Source of the DNA: Clostridiales bacterium | GTDB taxonomy: Bacteria > Bacillota_A > Clostridia > Saccharofermentanales > Saccharofermentanaceae | Assembly: GCA_017649745.1 (NCBI GenBank) | Contig: JAGCGE010000088.1 | Location: 1-13,109, forward strand | Direction of reading: 5' to 3' | DNA: 13,109 nucleotides | Shown here: one piece after another, positions 12,970 to 13,109 of the stretch | How positions within the stretch are numbered: the first letter of the stretch is position 1 | Layout: each line of letters starts with the position of its first letter | Notes under the pieces: model-generated | What the model saw: only the letters and a program-made list of their open reading frames with translations | Database searches by the model: none | Told to the model about the DNA's origin: nothing | Made by a program: the position numbers and the translations under genes

Positions 12970-13109
12970 TGTGCACTAGTCAACATATTTTAGACAGCAG
13001 AAGTAAATTTTTATTCAAGCACTATACCTTTCTTTGTACTCTTTGGGAGTTAAGTAGTTTAAAGAATAGGCAGGTCTCTCTTCATTGAAGAAAACTATGT
13101 AATCATCTA
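12970..13109 (-). mobile_element. IS3-family insertion sequence, 3' end
   Basis: The end of an IS3-family element (transposase 3' end and terminal sequence), the rest lying outside the window. The terminal stretch read from 12970 begins TGTGCACTAGTCAAC and has TTTTAGACA about 20 bases inside, resembling the TGTAC...GTTGGACA type of end seen in the IS150 group. The outer end was placed by this pattern, so its exact base is uncertain. Nine-base arms (AAAATATGT 12964-12972, ACATATTTT 12983-12991) also make a hairpin across the boundary. The element sits about 10 bases from the last palindromic repeat copy. Confidence 0.55.
13015..13109 (-). CDS. IS3-family transposase, C-terminal end
   Basis: Only the last 30 residues and a TGA stop are in the window; the gene continues off the right edge. 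The residues DDYIVFFNEERPAYSLNYLTP followed by KEYKERYSA match the very conserved C-terminus of the IS3/IS150-group transposase (OrfB, DDE integrase), in which a YN.ERP...L.YLTP.E pattern follows the catalytic Glu region. The catalytic residues themselves lie outside the window, so integrity cannot be judged. Confidence 0.8.
   Translation of the reverse strand, partial: DDYIVFFNEERPAYSLNYLTPKEYKERYSA

Overview
The window looks like a chromosomal segment of an anaerobic Bacillota bacterium, most likely a gut or rumen-type Clostridia member. The evidence is strong AGGAGG-type ribosome binding sites, TTGACA/TATAAT promoters, a CIRCE heat-shock operator, short diderm-unlike lipoproteins, and a PEP-synthase-like protein of the rifampin-phosphotransferase architecture. 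No genus can be named from the sequence alone.

Left part (1-3220, all minus strand). A membrane-anchored protein of unknown function runs off the left edge. Behind it is a possible 24-residue peptide gene. Next comes a three-gene ABC-2 exporter operon (ATPase, permease, permease) with translationally coupled junctions and an intrinsic terminator. An AraC-family regulator is transcribed divergently. The shared intergenic region holds a perfect 11-bp inverted repeat next to the weak -35 of the exporter promoter, so the regulator probably controls the exporter.

Middle (4344-8855). A small palindromic repeat pair and a bidirectional terminator separate the regulator from a convergent small heat-shock protein gene whose promoter overlaps a CIRCE element. 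An amidase-signature hydrolase is co-transcribed behind a VUT/YhhQ-type queuosine-precursor transporter. That pair has its own promoter and a hairpin-containing leader. Upstream of it lie three tandem paralogous lipoprotein genes.

Right part (8980-13109). A TetR regulator with a near-perfect operator over its own start region forms an operon with a 775-residue phosphotransferase of the PEP-synthase/rifampin-phosphotransferase layout. It converges on a zinc-ribbon locus. The two genes overlap at their stop codons inside one terminator hairpin. The zinc-ribbon locus is two open segments in the same frame split by a single TGA, possibly a nonsense-broken gene. After it comes an AT-rich stretch with five copies of a TCCAACC palindrome spaced at multiples of about 42 bp (the same motif as near 4390), then the 3' end of an IS3-family element that runs off the right edge.

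The points most worth following are the periodic palindromic repeats, the terminator hairpin shared by convergent stop codons, the in-frame TGA, the transporter leader, and the three divergent regulatory regions, where promoter and operator can both be read directly. I did not find a clearly new multi-gene defence or metabolic system.
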